DNA from: Ferribacterium limneticum
GTDB lineage: Bacteria > Pseudomonadota > Gammaproteobacteria > Burkholderiales > Rhodocyclaceae
Assembly: GCF_020510585.1 (NCBI RefSeq)
Contig: NZ_CP075190.1
Location: 1,116,501-1,180,500, forward strand
Direction of reading: 5' to 3'
Length of the DNA: 64,000 nt
Shown: positions 47,425 through 56,584 of the stretch, one piece after another
Layout: every line of letters starts with the position of its first letter
How positions within the stretch are numbered: position 1 is the first letter of the stretch
Notes under the pieces: generated by a model
Database searches by the model: none
Seen by the model: the letters and a program-made list of their open reading frames with translations, nothing else
Told to the model about the DNA's origin: nothing
Made by a program: the position numbers and the translations under genes

Positions 47425-50160
47425 ATGGACCGCCCGCCGGTCTCCAGGTTATCCGGAGTCAGCCATCGCTACGGCGCCGTCGTCGCGCTGGAGGCGGTCG
47501 ATATTGCGCTGCCGGCTGGCTGCATGGTCGGGCTGATCGGGCCGGATGGCGTTGGCAAATCGTCGCTGCTGGCGCTGGTTTCCGGGGCGCGGCAGATTCA
47601 GGCGGGTAGGGTTGAGGTGCTCGGCGGCGACATCGGCGACCGCCATTTTCGCGCCACGGCACAGCCGCGCATCGCCTACATGCCGCAGGGGCTGGGCAAG
47701 AACCTTTACCCGACGCTGTCGGTGTTCGAGAACGTCGATTTCTTCGGCCGTCTGTTCGGCCAGGGCAAGCGCGAGCGCGCGCGGCGCATCGATGAATTGC
47801 TGACCAGCACTGGTCTGCTGCCTTTCAAGGACCGCCCGGCGGCCAAATTGTCGGGTGGTATGAAGCAGAAGCTCGGCCTGTGCTGCGCCCTGATCCACGA
47901 CCCCGACCTGCTTATTCTCGACGAGCCGACGACCGGCGTCGATCCGCTGTCACGGCGCCAGTTCTGGGAGCTGATCGATTCCATCCGGGCCCGCCGGGAT
48001 GGCATGAGCGTGCTGGTGGCGACGGCCTACATGGAAGAGGCCGAGCGCTTCGACTGGCTGGCGGCGATGGATGGCGGCAAGGTGATCGGTACCGGAACGC
48101 CGGCAGAATTACGGGCGCAGACCGGGCAGGCGACGCTCGACGGGGCGTTCATCGCGTTGCTGCCTGAGGAGCGCCGGCAGGCTCATCACGAACTGGTCAT
48201 CCCGCCGCGGATTGGCGACGGCGGCGTGTTCGCCATCGAGGCCGAGGGGTTGTCGCAGCGTTTTGGCGACTTCACGGCGGTCGACCACGTCAGTTTCAAG
48301 ATAGAACCGGGCGAGATTTTCGGTTTTCTTGGCTCGAACGGCTGCGGCAAGACGACGACGATGAAGATGCTGACCGGCCTGCTGCCACCGAGCGAGGGCG
48401 TGGCCAGGCTGTTCGGCAAGACGGTCGATGCCCGCGACCTCGAGACGCGCAAGCAGGTCGGCTACATGTCGCAATCGTTCTCGCTTTACGGCGAGCTGAC
48501 GGTGGTGGCCAACCTCGATCTGCACGCCCGGCTGTTTCATCTTCCCGATGCCCGGCGCGGCCCGCGCATTGCCGAACTGATGGCGCGTTTCGGGCTCGAA
48601 CCGTATGCCGACAAGGCGGCGGCCGATCTGCCGCTCGGCATCCGCCAGCGCCTGTCGCTGGCCGTGGCCGTGGTCCATGAGCCGAAGCTGCTGATCCTCG
48701 ACGAGCCGACCTCCGGCGTCGATCCGGTGGCGCGCGACGAATTCTGGGCGCTGCTCGTCGAACTGTCGCGCCAGCAGGGCGTCACCATTTTCATTTCGAC
48801 CCATTTCATGAACGAAGCCGAGCGCTGCGACCGCATTTCGCTGATGCACGCCGGCAAGGTGCTGGCCAGCGACACGCCGGCCGGGCTCTGCGCGGCACGC
48901 GGCGAGCCGACGCTGGAAGCGGCCTTCATCAGTTATCTGGAGGAAGCGACGGGCGTTGTCGGGCAGCCTGCCACGGTCAACCCGGAAAATGAGCCAAAAT
49001 CGAAATCGGCCGAGGCGGCGCAGGCGACGCCAGCCGCCTTCAGCCTGCGCCGCCTGCTCGGCTACGCCTACCGCGAGGCGCTGGAACTGCGGCGCGACAG
49101 CATCCGGCTGGCCTTCGCGCTGCTCGGCTCGGTGGTCATGATGTTCGTGCTCGGCCATGGCCTGTCCTTTGATGTCGAAGGCTTGCGCTTCGCCGTGCTT
49201 GATCGCGATCAGACCCCGGAAAGCCGCGACTACATCGCCAACGTGGCCGGCTCGCGGTATTTCGTCGAGCGCCCGGCCCTGGCCGACGATGCCGATCTCG
49301 ACCGCCGCATGAAGAGCGGCGAGGTGTCGCTGGCCATCGACATTCCCGAAGGTTACGGCCGTGATCTGCGACGCGGGCGCAAGCCGGAAGTCGGCGTCTG
49401 GGTCGATGGCGCCATGCCCTATCGCGGCGAGACGATACGCGGCTACATGGATGGCCTGCACCGCGATTATGTGCGCCAGATGCTGCGCGAGGCGACCGGC
49501 AACTACCCGGCCAAGGTGCTGGAGATCGAATCGCGCTATCGCTATAACCAGGATTTCAAGAGCGTCTACGCCATGGTGCCGGCGGTCATTCCGCTCCTCC
49601 TGCTGCTCATTCCGGCCATCCTGATGGCGCTTGGCGTGGTCCGCGAAAAGGAACTCGGCTCGATCACCAACCTCTACGTCACGCCGGTGACGCGGCTCGA
49701 ATTCCTGATCGGCAAGCAACTGCCCTACATCGTCGTGTGTATGGCGAGCTACCTGCTGATGATGGGTGAGGCCGTCTTCGTCTTCGGCGTCCCGGTCAAG
49801 GGCAGCTTTGCCGCGATGACGCTCGGCGCTTTGCTCTACGTCACGGCGACCACCGGCCTCGGCCTGCTGATGTCCACCTTCACCAAGACGCAGATCGCGG
49901 CGCTGTTCGGCACCGCCATCGTGACCATGCTGCCGACCATCCAGTTCTCCGGCCTGACCACGCCGGTCGAAGCCCTTGAAGGCGCCGGGTACTGGATCGG
50001 CCAGGGTTATCCAGCGACCTATTTCATCCTGATCTGCCGCGGCGCCTTCACCAAGGGGCTCGGCTTCGCCGACCTGTGGCGGTCGCTGCTGGCGCTGGCT
50101 GCCTTCATTCCGCTGCTCACGGTGGCCAGCGTGGCCTTGCTCAAGAAGCAGGAGAAATAG
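47425..50160 (+). CDS. rbbA: RbbA-type ABC transporter: two ATPase domains fused to an ABC-2 permease
   Basis: 911 residues, the length of E. coli RbbA. First ATPase (about 5-235): Walker [10 protein letters not shown], signature LSGGMKQKL, Walker [14 protein letters not shown]. Second ATPase (about 270-500): [10 protein letters not shown], a non-standard signature [26 protein letters not shown] Glu/Lys/Ala-rich linker (about 512-535) leads to an ABC-2 type permease (about 540-911) with one N-terminal helix, a large periplasmic part and five C-terminal helices. With HlyD and YhhJ partners an export role is likely; E. coli RbbA was also described as a ribosome-associated ATPase. Confidence 0.9.
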   Translation: MDRPPVSRLSGVSHRYGAVVALEAVDIALPAGCMVGLIGPDGVGKSSLLALVSGARQIQAGRVEVLGGDIGDRHFRATAQPRIAYMPQGLGKNLYPTLSVFENVDFFGRLFGQGKRERARRIDELLTSTGLLPFKDRPAAKLSGGMKQKLGLCCALIHDPDLLILDEPTTGVDPLSRRQFWELIDSIRARRDGMSVLVATAYMEEAERFDWLAAMDGGKVIGTGTPAELRAQTGQATLDGAFIALLPEERRQAHHELVIPPRIGDGGVFAIEAEGLSQRFGDFTAVDHVSFKIEPGEIFGFLGSNGCGKTTTMKMLTGLLPPSEGVARLFGKTVDARDLETRKQVGYMSQSFSLYGELTVVANLDLHARLFHLPDARRGPRIAELMARFGLEPYADKAAADLPLGIRQRLSLAVAVVHEPKLLILDEPTSGVDPVARDEFWALLVELSRQQGVTIFISTHFMNEAERCDRISLMHAGKVLASDTPAGLCAARGEPTLEAAFISYLEEATGVVGQPATVNPENEPKSKSAEAAQATPAAFSLRRLLGYAYREALELRRDSIRLAFALLGSVVMMFVLGHGLSFDVEGLRFAVLDRDQTPESRDYIANVAGSRYFVERPALADDADLDRRMKSGEVSLAIDIPEGYGRDLRRGRKPEVGVWVDGAMPYRGETIRGYMDGLHRDYVRQMLREATGNYPAKVLEIESRYRYNQDFKSVYAMVPAVIPLLLLLIPAILMALGVVREKELGSITNLYVTPVTRLEFLIGKQLPYIVVCMASYLLMMGEAVFVFGVPVKGSFAAMTLGALLYVTATTGLGLLMSTFTKTQIAALFGTAIVTMLPTIQFSGLTTPVEALEGAGYWIGQGYPATYFILICRGAFTKGLGFADLWRSLLALAAFIPLLTVASVALLKKQEK
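48968..49006 (+). repeat. Repeat-like stretch in the rbbA linker
   Basis: CTGCCACGGTCAACCCGGAA followed by AATGAGCCAAAATCGAAATC, aligning with copy 1 through its A-rich tail (AGCCAAAATTGAAATC). It encodes [13 protein letters not shown] in the inter-domain linker, where insertions would be tolerated. Confidence 0.5.
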
Positions 50161-50161
50161 C

Positions 50162-51295
50162 ATGGGCGGCTTTTCCCTGAGCAACATCTTCCGTCTCGGC
50201 CTCAAGGAACTGCGTAGCCTGGCCGCCGACAAGGTGCTGCTCGGGCTGATCGTCTGGGCCTTCTCGGGCGCCATCTACGAGGCGGCGACGGGGAGCTCGC
50301 AGCAGCTCAACAATGCCCCGGTCGCCATCGTGGACGAAGACAATTCGCCGCTCTCGGCCCGGCTCGCCGGCGCACTCTATCCGCCGTACTTTCGTCGCCC
50401 AGAGTTGATCGGCCTGGAGCAGGTCGACGATGCGATGAACCGCAACCTGTACTCCTTCGTGCTGGTCATTCCCAGCCATTTCCAGCACGACGTGAGCGCC
50501 GGCCGACGCCCGGAAATCCAGCTCAACATCGACGCCACGGTGATCAGCCAGGCCTTCATCGGCGCCAGTTACATCAACAACATCGCCAGCGGCGAGGTCG
50601 GCGAATTCCTGACCGGACGCCGCGCTGAGGAAGACACGCCGATCCGCCTGACGGCCCGCGCCCGTTTCAATCCCAATTTGACCGGCCTGTGGTTCGGCGG
50701 CGTCATGGAGGCGATCAACAACGTCACCATGCTGACCATCATCCTGGTCGGCGCCGCTTTCATTCGCGAGCGCGAGCACGGCACCATCGAGCACCTGCTG
50801 GTCATGCCGCTGCGGCCTTTCGAGATCATGATGGCAAAGATCTGGGCCAATGGGCTGGCCGTGCTGATCGGTGTCGCCTTCGCGCTGCTCGTCATGGTCA
50901 AGCATGTTCTGCAAGTACCGATTGCCGGATCGGTGGGGCTTTTTCTGGCGGCGGCAGTGTTCTACCTGTTCTCGGCGGCATCGATCGGCATCTTTCTCGG
51001 CACACTGGCCCGCTCTATGCCGCAACTCGGTCTGCTCATCATCATCACCATCGTCCCGCTGCAACTACTGTCCGGCGGGGTGACGCCGCAGGAAAGCATG
51101 CCAGCGGCGATCCAGAACATCATGGCGGCAACGCCGACCGCCTATTTCGTTCGTCTGGCCCAGGGCATTCTTTATCGCGGTGCCGGATTCGAGGTCATCT
51201 GGCCCGACCTGCTCGGGATGACAGCCGTCGGCGCCTGCTTTTTTACCATCGCCCTGATCCGCTTCCGCAAGGCGGTGACGCAGACGCAGGTGTGA
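50162..51295 (+). CDS. yhhJ: ABC-2 type permease (YhhJ-like)
   Basis: 377 residues: an N-terminal membrane helix (about 25-45), a periplasmic region (about 50-180) and about five C-terminal helices with the ABC-2 motif REREHGTIEHLLVMPL. It pairs with the permease half of RbbA to form the membrane channel. It begins one base after the rbbA stop. Substrate unknown; drug, lipid or peptide export are possible. Confidence 0.9.
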   Translation: MGGFSLSNIFRLGLKELRSLAADKVLLGLIVWAFSGAIYEAATGSSQQLNNAPVAIVDEDNSPLSARLAGALYPPYFRRPELIGLEQVDDAMNRNLYSFVLVIPSHFQHDVSAGRRPEIQLNIDATVISQAFIGASYINNIASGEVGEFLTGRRAEEDTPIRLTARARFNPNLTGLWFGGVMEAINNVTMLTIILVGAAFIREREHGTIEHLLVMPLRPFEIMMAKIWANGLAVLIGVAFALLVMVKHVLQVPIAGSVGLFLAAAVFYLFSAASIGIFLGTLARSMPQLGLLIIITIVPLQLLSGGVTPQESMPAAIQNIMAATPTAYFVRLAQGILYRGAGFEVIWPDLLGMTAVGACFFTIALIRFRKAVTQTQV

Positions 51296-51393
51296 GGGCC
51301 ATCAGAATTTGTTGATATGCATCATGGGCGACCCCTGCCTCGGCGCGGAAAATTCAACTGACTTGTTGCTCCATGGAAGCGGTTCAAGTCGAT

Positions 51394-52107
51394 ATGTTTT
51401 TCCTCAGATACACATTCGCGGCGACTCTGGTCGCCGCCTTTTTTGGTACGGCTCAGGCAGCGGAAACCGCCGAACGGCAGTTCGCTGCCATTGCCCGGTT
51501 ACCGGCTGAAAACCTCGGCGCCAGAGTCGGGCAGGCCATCGAAGTCGATGTCGATCTGGCCGCCAGCGGCAGTCTTGATGTCAATGTCGTCGGCGAGCGG
51601 ATGGATGTCCTCTACCGCATGGCCTTGAACCAGATCGCCGAAGGCTGGAACTGGCGCCCCTTGGCCGATCCGGCGGTCGACGACTATTACCAGTTCAAAT
51701 TCCTGCCGCTGCAGTCGGTCGCCGTCGAGCGCGGCGAATACCAGCACGAGGACAAGATCGGTTCGCCGCAGCAGATGAAGGTGACGTGGCGTTACGACTA
51801 TTTCCTGGCCTTCGCCAATCTCTACGATTTCTATCCGCGCAGCGTCGATGACGATGCCGGGTTCTCGGCCAATCTACCGGCCGCGCTGGCCGGGCGCGTC
51901 GGCATGCGGGCGAAGGCACGACTGATCGATCCGGTAATCAGCGAGAGCACGACGTTCTGGAAGGCAACCTATGGCAAGCCGACCGATTTCACGCTGAAAA
52001 AGCGCTATCTGATCGGCACGCTGGAAGAAGTGGCGTTCATCGATACCACCAGCGGCGAAGTGCTCTGCCGCGTCAGGCCGGGGCAGGGACGCTGCACCGG
52101 CCGTTGA
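51394..52107 (+). CDS. Predicted secreted protein of unknown function
   Basis: I do not recognise a family. From the ATG at 51394 the 237-residue product has a signal peptide MFFLRYTFAATLVAAFFGTA with likely cleavage after AQA; an in-frame ATG at 51373 would add seven polar residues. The mature part is rich in aromatic residues (WNWRP, DDYYQFKFL, WRYDYFLAFANLYDFYP) and ends with two cysteines in LCRVRPGQGRC that could form a disulfide. It lies after the ABC exporter genes by 98 bases and converges with uspA, so an accessory envelope role is possible but unsupported. Confidence 0.65.
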   Translation: MFFLRYTFAATLVAAFFGTAQAAETAERQFAAIARLPAENLGARVGQAIEVDVDLAASGSLDVNVVGERMDVLYRMALNQIAEGWNWRPLADPAVDDYYQFKFLPLQSVAVERGEYQHEDKIGSPQQMKVTWRYDYFLAFANLYDFYPRSVDDDAGFSANLPAALAGRVGMRAKARLIDPVISESTTFWKATYGKPTDFTLKKRYLIGTLEEVAFIDTTSGEVLCRVRPGQGRCTGR

Positions 52108-52125
52108 GCCCTGGTCGTTGCCTGG

Positions 52126-52569
52126 TCAGCGGTAAACCAGCACCGGCACCTTGGAGTGGGTGAGCACCTTGTTGGTCTCGCTGCCGAGCAGGAAGCCGCT
52201 GATGCCGCGGCGACCGTGGGAGGCCATGAAAATCAGGTCGCAACCGGATTTCTCGGCGGCTTCAATGATCGCTTCGTAGGGGATATCACTGGTGGCGGCG
52301 GCCGTGCTGCACTGGACGCCGGCCTCGGCGCACATTTTCTCGACTTCACCGAGATATTCAGTGGCTTGCTGGTCGGCCAGCTCGGCGAATTTTTCGGGGG
52401 TCGTCGGGTCGATCAGCGCGCCTTCGCCGAAGTAGGCGATGGGATATTCAGGCTTGGCGAAAAACACCGTGATCCGGGCGCCGGCTTCCTTGGCGAAGGA
52501 GACGGCGCGTTGTGCCGTGGCGCGGGAGAGTTCGGAGCCGTCGGTCGGAACGAAAATATGCTGGAACAT
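52126..52569 (-). CDS. Universal stress protein, UspA family
   Basis: 147 residues of the Usp fold: FQHIFVPTDGSELSRATAQRA at the N-terminus and the nucleotide-binding motif MASHGRRGISGFLLGSETNKVL (as GxxGx9GS) at the C-terminus, which suggests the ATP-binding class. Divergent from the MBL nuclease gene, with 83 bases between their starts; AGGAGG lies upstream of its ATG. Confidence 0.93.
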   Translation of the reverse strand: MFQHIFVPTDGSELSRATAQRAVSFAKEAGARITVFFAKPEYPIAYFGEGALIDPTTPEKFAELADQQATEYLGEVEKMCAEAGVQCSTAAATSDIPYEAIIEAAEKSGCDLIFMASHGRRGISGFLLGSETNKVLTHSKVPVLVYR

Positions 52570-52652
52570 GCGTAACCTCCTGAAATGGTCTGCTGGCGTT
52601 GCATTCAGCCTTATTGAGGTTCATGCTACGCCAAGTCGGGAGGAATGAAAAC

Positions 52653-54065
52653 ATGCGTCTCGGATTTCTCGGAGCGGCCGGTGAAGTGACCGGTTCCTGC
52701 ACGTTGGTGGAAGCGGGCGGTGCCCGTTTTCTGGTCGATTGCGGCATGTTTCAGGGCGGCCCCGAAGCGCGGCAAAAGAACCAGAAAGCGCTCAATTTCG
52801 GCTTCGATGTCCGGCAAATCGACTTTGTCCTGCTCACCCACGCCCACATCGATCATTCCGGCCTCTTGCCCCGGCTTTCCATGCTCGGTTATCGCGGCCC
52901 GGTCTACGCCACGCAGGCAACCATCGACCTCCTTGAGGTGCTCTTGCCGGACAGCGCCCACATCCAGGAAAAGGAAGCCGAGTGGCAATTGCGCCATCGG
53001 CGGCGTGGCGGCAAGGCCGAACGGGGTATTCCGGCGCCTTTGTATTCCGTCGCCCAGGCGCTGGCCTCGCTCAAGCTGCTGCGACCCGTTTCCTACGGTC
53101 AACCGGAAAAAACGGCCGAAAACGTAAGCGTTGTTTTCCGCGATGCCGGCCACATTCTCGGCTCGGCCTCGCTCGATGTGACCGTCAGTGGCGAAGGCAG
53201 GCCGCGCCGGTTGGTCTTTTCCGGCGATCTCGGCATGTCGGACCGGCCGGTATTGTGCGATCCGGCGCCATCGCCCACCGAGGCCGATGTGCTGCTCATC
53301 GAATCGACCTACGGCGACCGCCTGCACCGCTCTCTGCCGGAAACCGAAGATGAAATTGTCGCCGCCTTCGAGCGTACCCGGGCGGCCAAGGGCAACCTGA
53401 TCATCCCGGCCTTCGCCGTCGGGCGGACGCAGGAAATCATTTACATGCTGGCCGACCTCGTTCGACGCAAGCGCCTGTCGCCGCTCAAGGTTTATGTCGA
53501 TTCGCCGATGGCCAACGCAGCAACGCGCATTACGCTGGCCAACCAGAACCTGCTCAATCCGGAAACGTGCGAATTGATCGCCTGGCTCAAGGCGCATCCG
53601 AAACAGATGAGCCTCGAACTGGTCGCCGATGTCGAGCGTTCGATCCAGCTCAACGACATTCGCAGCGGCGCCGTGATCATCTCGGCCAGCGGCATGTGCG
53701 AGGCCGGGCGGATCAAGTACCACCTGCGCGAAAACCTGCCGCGCAGCGAGTGCACCATCCTGATCGCCGGCTTTCAGGCGGCGGGCACGCTCGGTCGGCG
53801 CCTGGTCGACGGGGCAAAGCTCGTCCATATCTTCGGCCAGCCGGTGCCGGTACGGGCGCACATCTACACCGTTGGCGGGCTGTCGGCGCATGCCGATCAG
53901 GCCGCTTTGCTCAAGTGGCTGGGTGGATTTCACAAGGCGCCGGGCAATACTTTCGTCGTGCACGGCGAGGCCGGCGCTTCGGCCAATTTCAAGCGCGCCA
54001 TCGAAGAAAAACTCGGCTGGTCGAATGTCCGCTTGCCGCTCCCCGGTGAGTTCATATCGGCGTAA
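52653..54065 (+). CDS. Metallo-beta-lactamase/beta-CASP RNA-processing nuclease
   Basis: 470 residues. Zinc motif LLTHAHIDHSGLLPRL (HxHxDH), further His in DAGHILGSA, Asp in VFSGDLGM; beta-CASP domain from about residue 230 (PAFAVGRTQEII, SASGMCEAGRIKYHL) and the C-terminal RMMBL part (VGGLSAHADQAALLKWL). These proteins are related to CPSF73-like exonucleases of bacteria. The start is ATG at 52653, with GGGAGGA 8 bases upstream. A near-perfect copy of the dispersed repeat lies inside, encoding SYGQPEKTAEN around residues 147-157. Confidence 0.92.
   Translation: MRLGFLGAAGEVTGSCTLVEAGGARFLVDCGMFQGGPEARQKNQKALNFGFDVRQIDFVLLTHAHIDHSGLLPRLSMLGYRGPVYATQATIDLLEVLLPDSAHIQEKEAEWQLRHRRRGGKAERGIPAPLYSVAQALASLKLLRPVSYGQPEKTAENVSVVFRDAGHILGSASLDVTVSGEGRPRRLVFSGDLGMSDRPVLCDPAPSPTEADVLLIESTYGDRLHRSLPETEDEIVAAFERTRAAKGNLIIPAFAVGRTQEIIYMLADLVRRKRLSPLKVYVDSPMANAATRITLANQNLLNPETCELIAWLKAHPKQMSLELVADVERSIQLNDIRSGAVIISASGMCEAGRIKYHLRENLPRSECTILIAGFQAAGTLGRRLVDGAKLVHIFGQPVPVRAHIYTVGGLSAHADQAALLKWLGGFHKAPGNTFVVHGEAGASANFKRAIEEKLGWSNVRLPLPGEFISA
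53093..53125 (+). repeat. Dispersed repeat copy inside the MBL nuclease gene
   Basis: CTACGGTCAACCGGAAAAAA then CGGCCGAAAACG. It is identical to copy 1 over CTACGGTCAACCGGAAAAAAC and differs at two places in the next eight bases. It stays in frame and falls just before the strand leading to the conserved DAGHILGSA motif, at a likely surface loop. Confidence 0.7.
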
Positions 54066-54109
54066 CATCAGTTCGTTGTATTCACACTGAATCGGTAAGA
54101 GGAATTCTC

Positions 54110-55858
54110 ATGTCTGGTAATGGAACAGCCCGCCACAGCGGCGTCGATATCAATCGCCTGAGCCCGGTCGAATCGCTCGGCAAGGCCGTCAGCAACACCA
54201 TCGACCCCTACGGCGTCACCACCTCGCTGCTCAATGCGCAAATGGCCTGGTTGATGCACCCGCAGGAGCTGAGCCGCGCCATGAGCGCGCTGTCCGGCGA
54301 CCTCGTGGCGCTCCAGTCGCATGTCATGCGCCGGGCCCTGGGCATTCCCTCCGGCGACGTCGTCCGGCCGAGTGCCGATGACGCCCGTTTCGCCGACCCG
54401 ATCTGGACCGAATCAGCCAGCTGGGACATCGTCAAGGAATGGTACGTTGCCTTCGAGCACCGCTTCGAGGACATGCTGTTTGAAACGCCGGGCCTCTCCG
54501 ACAAGGAGCGTCGCCGCTCAGCCTTCTGGCTGCGGAACTGGCTCAACATGGTGGCGCCGACCAATTTCTTCTGGCTCAACCCGGTGGCCATGAAACGCTT
54601 CGTCGAAACCAATGGCGGCAGCCTCAAGCAGGGCTGGGCAAACTTCCAACGCGACGTCAAGGCCAAGAACATCCTGATGGTCGAGCCGGACGCCTTCAGG
54701 GTCGGCGAGGATCTGGCGACGACGCCCGGCAAGGTGATCTTCCGCAACCGGCTGGTCGAGCTGATCCACTACGCGCCGACCACCGACAAGGTCCGGGCGA
54801 CGCCCATCGTCATCATCACGCCGTGGATCAACAAGTTCTACATCCTCGACCTGACGGCCAGGAAGAGTCTGGTCAAGCACCTCACCGACCAGGGCTTCTC
54901 GGTGTTCATCACAAGCTGGAAAAACCCGGGCGAGGATCTGGCCGACATCCGCTTCGACGATTACCTGCTCGAAGGCGTCAACGAGGTCGTCGGTGTCGTG
55001 ACCGAATTCTGCAAGGTGCCCAAGGTGCATCTGGTCGGCTACTGCATCGGTGGCACGCTGGTCAGCACCTACATGGCCTGGGCCAACAAGCATTTCGGCG
55101 CGGACAAGGTGCCGGTTGCCCACTGGACGCTGTTCACGACCCTGACCGATTTCGCCCACCCCGGCGACATCGACGTTTTCATCGACGAAGCCTGCATCAA
55201 CGCGCTCGAAGAGTCGATGGCCAAGAAGGGCTATCTTGATGGCAGCGAAATGGCCAGTTCCTTCCGCATGCTGCGCTCCAACCCGCTGATCTGGAACTAC
55301 TGGGTCAACAGCTATCTGCTCGGCCAGCCGCTACCACCCTTCGACGTGCTGTTCTGGAACATGGATACGACGCGCATGCCGCAGGCCATGCATTCCTACT
55401 ACCTGCGCGAGTTCTACCTCAACAACAACCTGATCAAGCGCGACAAGCTGACCATCGGTGGCGAGTCGATTGACCTCGACCTCATCGAGCAGCCGCTCTA
55501 TGTCGTGACTGCCGAAGACGACCACATCGCGCCGTGGAAGCAGTGCTACCGCATCCGCAAGCAGATCAACGTCAAGGCGCCTGTGCGCTTCGTGCTGTCG
55601 ACCTCGGGGCACATTCTCGGCATCGTCAATCCGCCGGCCAATCCGCCCAAGCGCGCCTACTGGATCGGCGAACCCGAACGCAACGAGCACTGGGAACACT
55701 GGTTCGACCGGGCCGAGAAAAAGCCGGGTACCTGGTGGGACGACTGGACGCACTGGCTCGGCGAGCGGACCGGCGATCTCGTCGCGGCCTACCCGGCAGC
55801 CAATCGCAAGTTCCCGGCTCTGGCCGATGCGCCGGGCAGCTATGTTCTCGAAAAATAA
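54110..55858 (+). CDS. phaC: Class I poly(3-hydroxyalkanoate) synthase
   Basis: Polymerises 3-hydroxyacyl-CoA to PHA on carbon-storage granules. 582 residues with the PhaC N-terminal domain (NFQRDVKAKNILMVEP) and alpha/beta hydrolase core: lipase-box-like GYCIGGT with nucleophile Cys, catalytic Asp in TAEDDHIAPW and His in STSGHILGIVNPP. Start ATG behind GAGGAA. No phaA/phaB/phaR neighbours are present. Class I rather than class II/III is inferred from length and absence of phaE or phaR beside it. Confidence 0.95.
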   Translation: MSGNGTARHSGVDINRLSPVESLGKAVSNTIDPYGVTTSLLNAQMAWLMHPQELSRAMSALSGDLVALQSHVMRRALGIPSGDVVRPSADDARFADPIWTESASWDIVKEWYVAFEHRFEDMLFETPGLSDKERRRSAFWLRNWLNMVAPTNFFWLNPVAMKRFVETNGGSLKQGWANFQRDVKAKNILMVEPDAFRVGEDLATTPGKVIFRNRLVELIHYAPTTDKVRATPIVIITPWINKFYILDLTARKSLVKHLTDQGFSVFITSWKNPGEDLADIRFDDYLLEGVNEVVGVVTEFCKVPKVHLVGYCIGGTLVSTYMAWANKHFGADKVPVAHWTLFTTLTDFAHPGDIDVFIDEACINALEESMAKKGYLDGSEMASSFRMLRSNPLIWNYWVNSYLLGQPLPPFDVLFWNMDTTRMPQAMHSYYLREFYLNNNLIKRDKLTIGGESIDLDLIEQPLYVVTAEDDHIAPWKQCYRIRKQINVKAPVRFVLSTSGHILGIVNPPANPPKRAYWIGEPERNEHWEHWFDRAEKKPGTWWDDWTHWLGERTGDLVAAYPAANRKFPALADAPGSYVLEK

Positions 55859-55936
55859 GTGGCAAAACCGACAATCAGCTAGTTGTTCCTTGCCGGAGTT
55901 GATACATTGCCGTCTGACTGAACGACAGGCTGCGCA

Positions 55937-56566
55937 ATGACCATGACGACTGCACTGACCACCCGACCGACCAAGGCGCAGCAGGCCGGTGTCGACCTCT
56001 TGCGCATCGTGCGCATCAACGAGGAAATCAAGTCGGTGGTCGGCGTCGCCTTCAAGATCAACATCATGGCCCTTAACGCGATCTTTCTCGCCAAGCGGGC
56101 CGGCACGGCAGCGCTGGGCTTCGGTGTGCTGTCCAACGAACTGCGGGTTTTTTCGCAGGATCTGCGCGATGGCATGTCGGCGCTGACCAGCCAGATTCAT
56201 GGCTGCGTCACCGAAGTGTCGCTGGTGCTCCAGGACATCCGCCATACCGCGCTGCTACGCCGGGCTGTCGAACTGTCGCCGATCGACCGTGGGCGCGATG
56301 TGCTGGCCGCGCGGGAAGTCGAAAACGAACGCCATGCCGAGCGTCTGGCCCGCTTGCGCAAGCAGCTCAGGGGCGCCCTCGACGATGCCTTCCGGATGGT
56401 CGAACTGGGTGGCGTGCTGGCCAAGTCGGCCAAGATCGAGGCGGCCTACGGACAATCCTTTGCCCTGCCGCTGTCGCAGGTTTCGGGGGAGTTCGACGGC
56501 GTCGTCGAAGAAATCCGTACCTCGCTCGAAGCGCTGCGCCGGTCGGCCTTTTTTACCGGTTATTGA
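55937..56566 (+). CDS. Soluble chemoreceptor-tip-like protein
   Basis: 209 residues, mostly alpha-helical, without membrane segment or ligand domain. Residues 33-75 resemble the methyl-accepting chemotaxis protein hairpin tip: INIMALNAIFLAKRAGTAAL followed by GFGVLSNELRVFS, compare the canonical TNLLALNAAIEAARAGE..GRGFAVVA.EVR. The Glu of AAIEAA is Leu here, and the protein is much shorter than normal receptors. The next gene, 18 bases on, is an ODP-like diiron protein, so this may be its signalling partner. It could instead be a degenerate receptor. Confidence 0.7.
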   Translation: MTMTTALTTRPTKAQQAGVDLLRIVRINEEIKSVVGVAFKINIMALNAIFLAKRAGTAALGFGVLSNELRVFSQDLRDGMSALTSQIHGCVTEVSLVLQDIRHTALLRRAVELSPIDRGRDVLAAREVENERHAERLARLRKQLRGALDDAFRMVELGGVLAKSAKIEAAYGQSFALPLSQVSGEFDGVVEEIRTSLEALRRSAFFTGY

Positions 56567-56584
56567 GAAGACGGGAGCGGATGC

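Noticed and set aside
48109..50274. Long reverse-strand open frame (about 720 codons) opposite rbbA
   Set aside because: It mirrors the codon bias of the forward gene in GC-rich DNA; the product is low-complexity in Arg/Gln/His and matches no family, while the forward frame has clear ABC motifs.
52626..54068. Reverse open frame of about 480 codons opposite the MBL nuclease
   Set aside because: Covers the nuclease gene almost exactly in antisense, with no domain signal.
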